Source of the DNA: Dipetalonema caudispina
Lineage: Eukaryota > Nematoda > Chromadorea > Rhabditida > Onchocercidae
Direction: 5' to 3'
Length of the DNA stretch: 64,000 nucleotides
NCBI GenBank assembly: GCA_013365325.1
Contig: JABVXV010000149.1
Location: 1 to 64,000 of the forward strand
Shown in pieces: positions 60,650 through 64,000 of the stretch. Made by a program: the position numbers and the translations under genes. The number at the start of each line of letters is the position of its first letter. Positions within the stretch are counted from its first letter, which is position 1. The notes below the pieces were generated by a model, which saw only the letters and a list, made by a program, of their open reading frames with translations, was not told where the DNA came from and did no database searches.

Positions 60650-63600
60650 ATTGATTCTAGCAAAAGTATATGTATATATACAACGCGGAAAGTAGCCGAA
60701 ATAAGCGATGGTATATCATTGAATCTGCCCTAAACTACCGACCCATTCACTCATTGTTTTACTGGCTTAAATTCTAAATTTACATCTCAAAAACAATTCA
60801 CCAAATTGACCTCATTTCTATCCCACTACTCTCTCCTATTTGATGTAATTTTTACCGTACTATGAAGAACTTCAGGAATGAAATGAAAATATTTTGTTGA
60901 CGAGAAAAAAAATGTAAAATATAAATTAGAAATGGATCGTTGCCACAAAATATAGCATTTCTGAAAAGCACAACATTGTCCTGCCAGATCACCTTGCGAT
61001 ATATGATAGCCCCATTTTTACCTTAATCCCAAATCTCCTCCACTGTACAAACCTATTTCACCTTCATGGTATCCTAACTCAATAACAACTCTAGTCTGAT
61101 TTACGTGCACAACTGGAACTGAAATCGTATGACATGATGGAGACTAGGAGATTCTTTTTCCTTCCTGCTCTCCGTCTATCCGATCATCAATCTTGAGCTC
61201 CGATATTAACCACTGATATGTCTTTCGAATCCAGTGATTAAATTAATATCTAAAATAAAGTCCATACCTTGCCCGCTAACATAGTCATAACCCAAACACC
61301 TTACAGTTCTCAAAACACTCATAGTAAGACAAAGCGAATGAACCATTCCGACATCATACACCAGATCTGAGTCACCGGAATTGACTAAAGCGTACCACCT
61401 GAAGTAGTTTTATCAAGATCTTTGCCAACTTTGTACAGAATATTATTTTTACACCCATTAGGGAACGTTCCCCACAACTGAGTAAATGAAGAAGTACTTT
61501 GATCGTGAAAATTTTTATTTCGCAAAAATAAAATCAGAAAAAAACGAACGAAAAGAGTACAGTGAACAGTCAATCAGCCACCATATTTATTCACGTTTGC
61601 AATAATAATGGGAATGAATGAAAAACGGTCATTCCAGAAAACAAATTTCTGGATGCTGCTTTCCTGAATCTATCTAAATTTAATAATATACTAATCACGA
61701 ATGATCCGGAAATCTCTACCGCCAATGAATTACAACAGGTTGGAAAGGGCAGGAATTATCACCACTGCTGTTGCTATTACATGGTCGCTGCTGATCGAAA
61801 AACCAAACGATATTATCCTTTAACGGCGGAACAGTGGAAGAGAGGATAAGAGAGGGGGAATTCAAAACGGTAGATGAATGATTGAATCCAGATTTTACCG
61901 CTAAAAAAGGAACGAATAGTCACACCAAGTAATAACAGTAGTAGAGATGTATGAAAAAATTCATTTCATTGATCAAAGTGGGATAGTAGTCACTAAAAAA
62001 AAAAAAACCAAAATTTTGATTTTATCGGGAAAAAAGGTGTGGAGGAGTAAATTGATGACAAGTAAAATAACACTTTTTTTTTAAAACGATTTCAATTGAA
62101 GCAAAGCGCGACCAGAAGAAGCATGATAATAATTATTTCCGGGAAAACAATAAAGCGACAAGGAATAAACCATGAAGAGAAAGGATTACAAACAGTAATG
62201 AAAACAACGATTGTAAACATAGATAGAGGCAACCTTAGATTAGAACTTAAATGATGAAAACAGAGAAAAGTGAATAAAAATAAAGAATTAAAACGAATGA
62301 ACAGCGAGCAAGCGCAGACGAACGAACTGCGTATGTATAAATAATGATGCGTATGGATGAGCAATGATCAGGAAGATGCTTCAAAAATGAAAATTGAATT
62401 ATTCGAAATTAAAATAAAAAGAAACCAAGTGACTGATTTCAAGTATCCTATAAGTGCTGCAGACAAATACGCCGCGAAATTTGTGAGACGCATGGTACGG
62501 AAGTTACTATAGATAGAGCAACTAATGTACGCAAGTTTGACAGCCGTGCATGTGAAAAAAAAACGAGCAAATTCCACGAATTATAGTAACGATATTTAAA
62601 GAGCATCTCTATATTATCGTTTCATGACAATATGTAACAGCCAACAAGGAAGCACAGTGTCGTAACTGGAAGTCATTTTGACATGTGTGAAGCTGTCGTC
62701 CCAACGACGTAACTGACTCAGGACAGTACCAGTGAAAGTTCACTGCCATATTAGTATGTAAAAGTTGCGAATAATCCTAACTAAACCATTAACATGCCAC
62801 TGTTACCGTAACAATTCCTTAACTTGATTCCGCTATTATCCAACTGACAAACAAAATTGGTAATGATGACAACTTGAAATTTCATACCAATCGTTGCAAG
62901 GAAGAATACAATCGGATCAATATTACCACAAAATATTAACACTTCTGCGCACATCCTTCTCTTCCTATGTTCAAATAAGTAAAAATCAAATTTTGGGAAA
63001 TTGTTACAGTAACAACAAAAAAATTACTATGAGGAAATGTACCAAATTTCACTCTTCATGTGCTAAAAAACGCACTTAATTTCAATCAAGTAAGAAAAAT
63101 AACAACAGCATGATTGAAAAAAAGAAAAAAAAAACCTCCGCTGCATGATAAAACTTGCATTGCATGCATACATACATGCAAAAAGCATTAAACGTAAAAC
63201 ACATCGGTAATACTATGATGTCACAGCTTCCAAATGTGCCTGAGAATGAGCATTTCGCTTGTATACCACTTATAATCGAATTCGTATGCGCTTATCACGT
63301 ATGTTTTATTGGAACAAATGCAGGCAATCCAAAACTTGTCTATACCATTTCCCACTGCTTGAAATTTATTCCGAGCTGAATTTAAATCAACTGGAAATCC
63401 CGCATGGTTGCCATACCTTCATTACAGCAATATTCTGAGAATGCACACAGAATCAATCAAAACCTAATCAGTGTCTGCTTAAAACATCATTAAAGTTTTG
63501 TTTTCGTTACCTGCGGATGTCCCGTGAAAATCGATCGCAAGACGTTAAATGAAAAAAAAAAAAAGAGAAAAGCACAGTTTGGAATATTATCTGATAAACA

Positions 63601-64000
63601 TGACTGCGGTAGTCTAGTCCATATATATATATATATATATCGCTTAACAATTATGCTAACGATAATACAATGAAGATAGCGTAGTACAACAGCTTCTCGC
63701 GGATGATTTCATTAAATCAAATTCGGGAAGTTCCTAATAAAATCTCCCAATATCCGAAATCCGAATACCCAATAGAGAAAAAAAGTACTACCACAGACTC
63801 CTAGACGGAAGACCTTCGGCTACGAACACGGTTCAAAGGCTTCCGAAGACATTGTTGACATGAAAACCATTTGACGACAAAGTATAGAGTGAAAGAAAAA
63901 AACCTTGAAATAAAACAGGAAAAAAATAATTGATAAGGCGAACAATAATTTTTTTTTTTTGCATTTTTACTATAATAAATACAATTACTAATATATAAAC
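60650..64000 (+). other. Upstream/intergenic region, no gene recognised
   Basis: Contains the presumed SMARCAL1 promoter, a 12-bp palindrome GGGAACGTTCCC at 61461-61472, a TTGCATG/CATGCAA hairpin near 63160-63181 and an AT repeat. Open frames such as 63155-63379 + and 61385-61573 - have no splice partner or motif. Confidence 0.45.
63621..63640 (+). repeat. (AT)10 repeat
   Basis: Ten perfect AT dinucleotides. Confidence 0.9.

Overview
The window looks like nuclear DNA of a parasitic nematode, most likely a filarial worm. It is strongly AT-rich. Its genes are split by many short introns with GT donors and TTTCAG/TTTAG-type acceptors. Start codons sit a few bases after a 3' splice-like site, which suits spliced-leader trans-splicing. 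Two genes belong to a nematode-looking secreted family. I saw no bacterial gene, CRISPR array, rRNA or intact tRNA.

Layout: (1) 1-2.7 kb, + strand: the 3' part of an ataxin-2-like gene with a PAM2 poly(A)-binding-protein motif. (2) 3.26-5.70 kb, + strand: a multi-exon gene of unrecognised function, assembled here by matching splice sites and intron phases. (3) 5.84-10.68 kb, + strand: a 17-exon, 743-codon NVL/MAC-1 AAA ATPase for ribosome biogenesis. The three are head-to-tail with short gaps, and a poly(A) signal, T-run and acceptor follow the first, so they may be an operon. (4) 14.15-17.40 kb and 35.85-40.00 kb, - strand: two five-exon paralogues for secreted or surface-anchored fibronectin-III-like proteins; their three middle exons have identical lengths (184, 224 and 212 nt). 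(5) 31.6-34.6 kb, + strand: protein-like islands that may be exons of an unrecognised or decaying gene. (6) 56.3-60.65 kb, - strand: a 12-exon, 733-codon SMARCAL1-type annealing helicase.

The remaining sequence (10.7-14.1, 17.4-31.6, 40.0-56.3 and 60.7-64 kb) is AT-rich and apparently non-coding. It holds simple repeats, a recent 115-bp tandem duplication inside an intron, several hairpins (one resembling a microRNA precursor) and two weak tRNA-like relics.

The recognised genes are housekeeping: RNA metabolism (ataxin-2-like), 60S ribosome assembly (NVL) and replication-fork repair (SMARCAL1). The FN3-like pair is the lineage-specific element. Exon boundaries were worked out by hand from splice signals, reading phase and remembered family motifs. 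No search was run.
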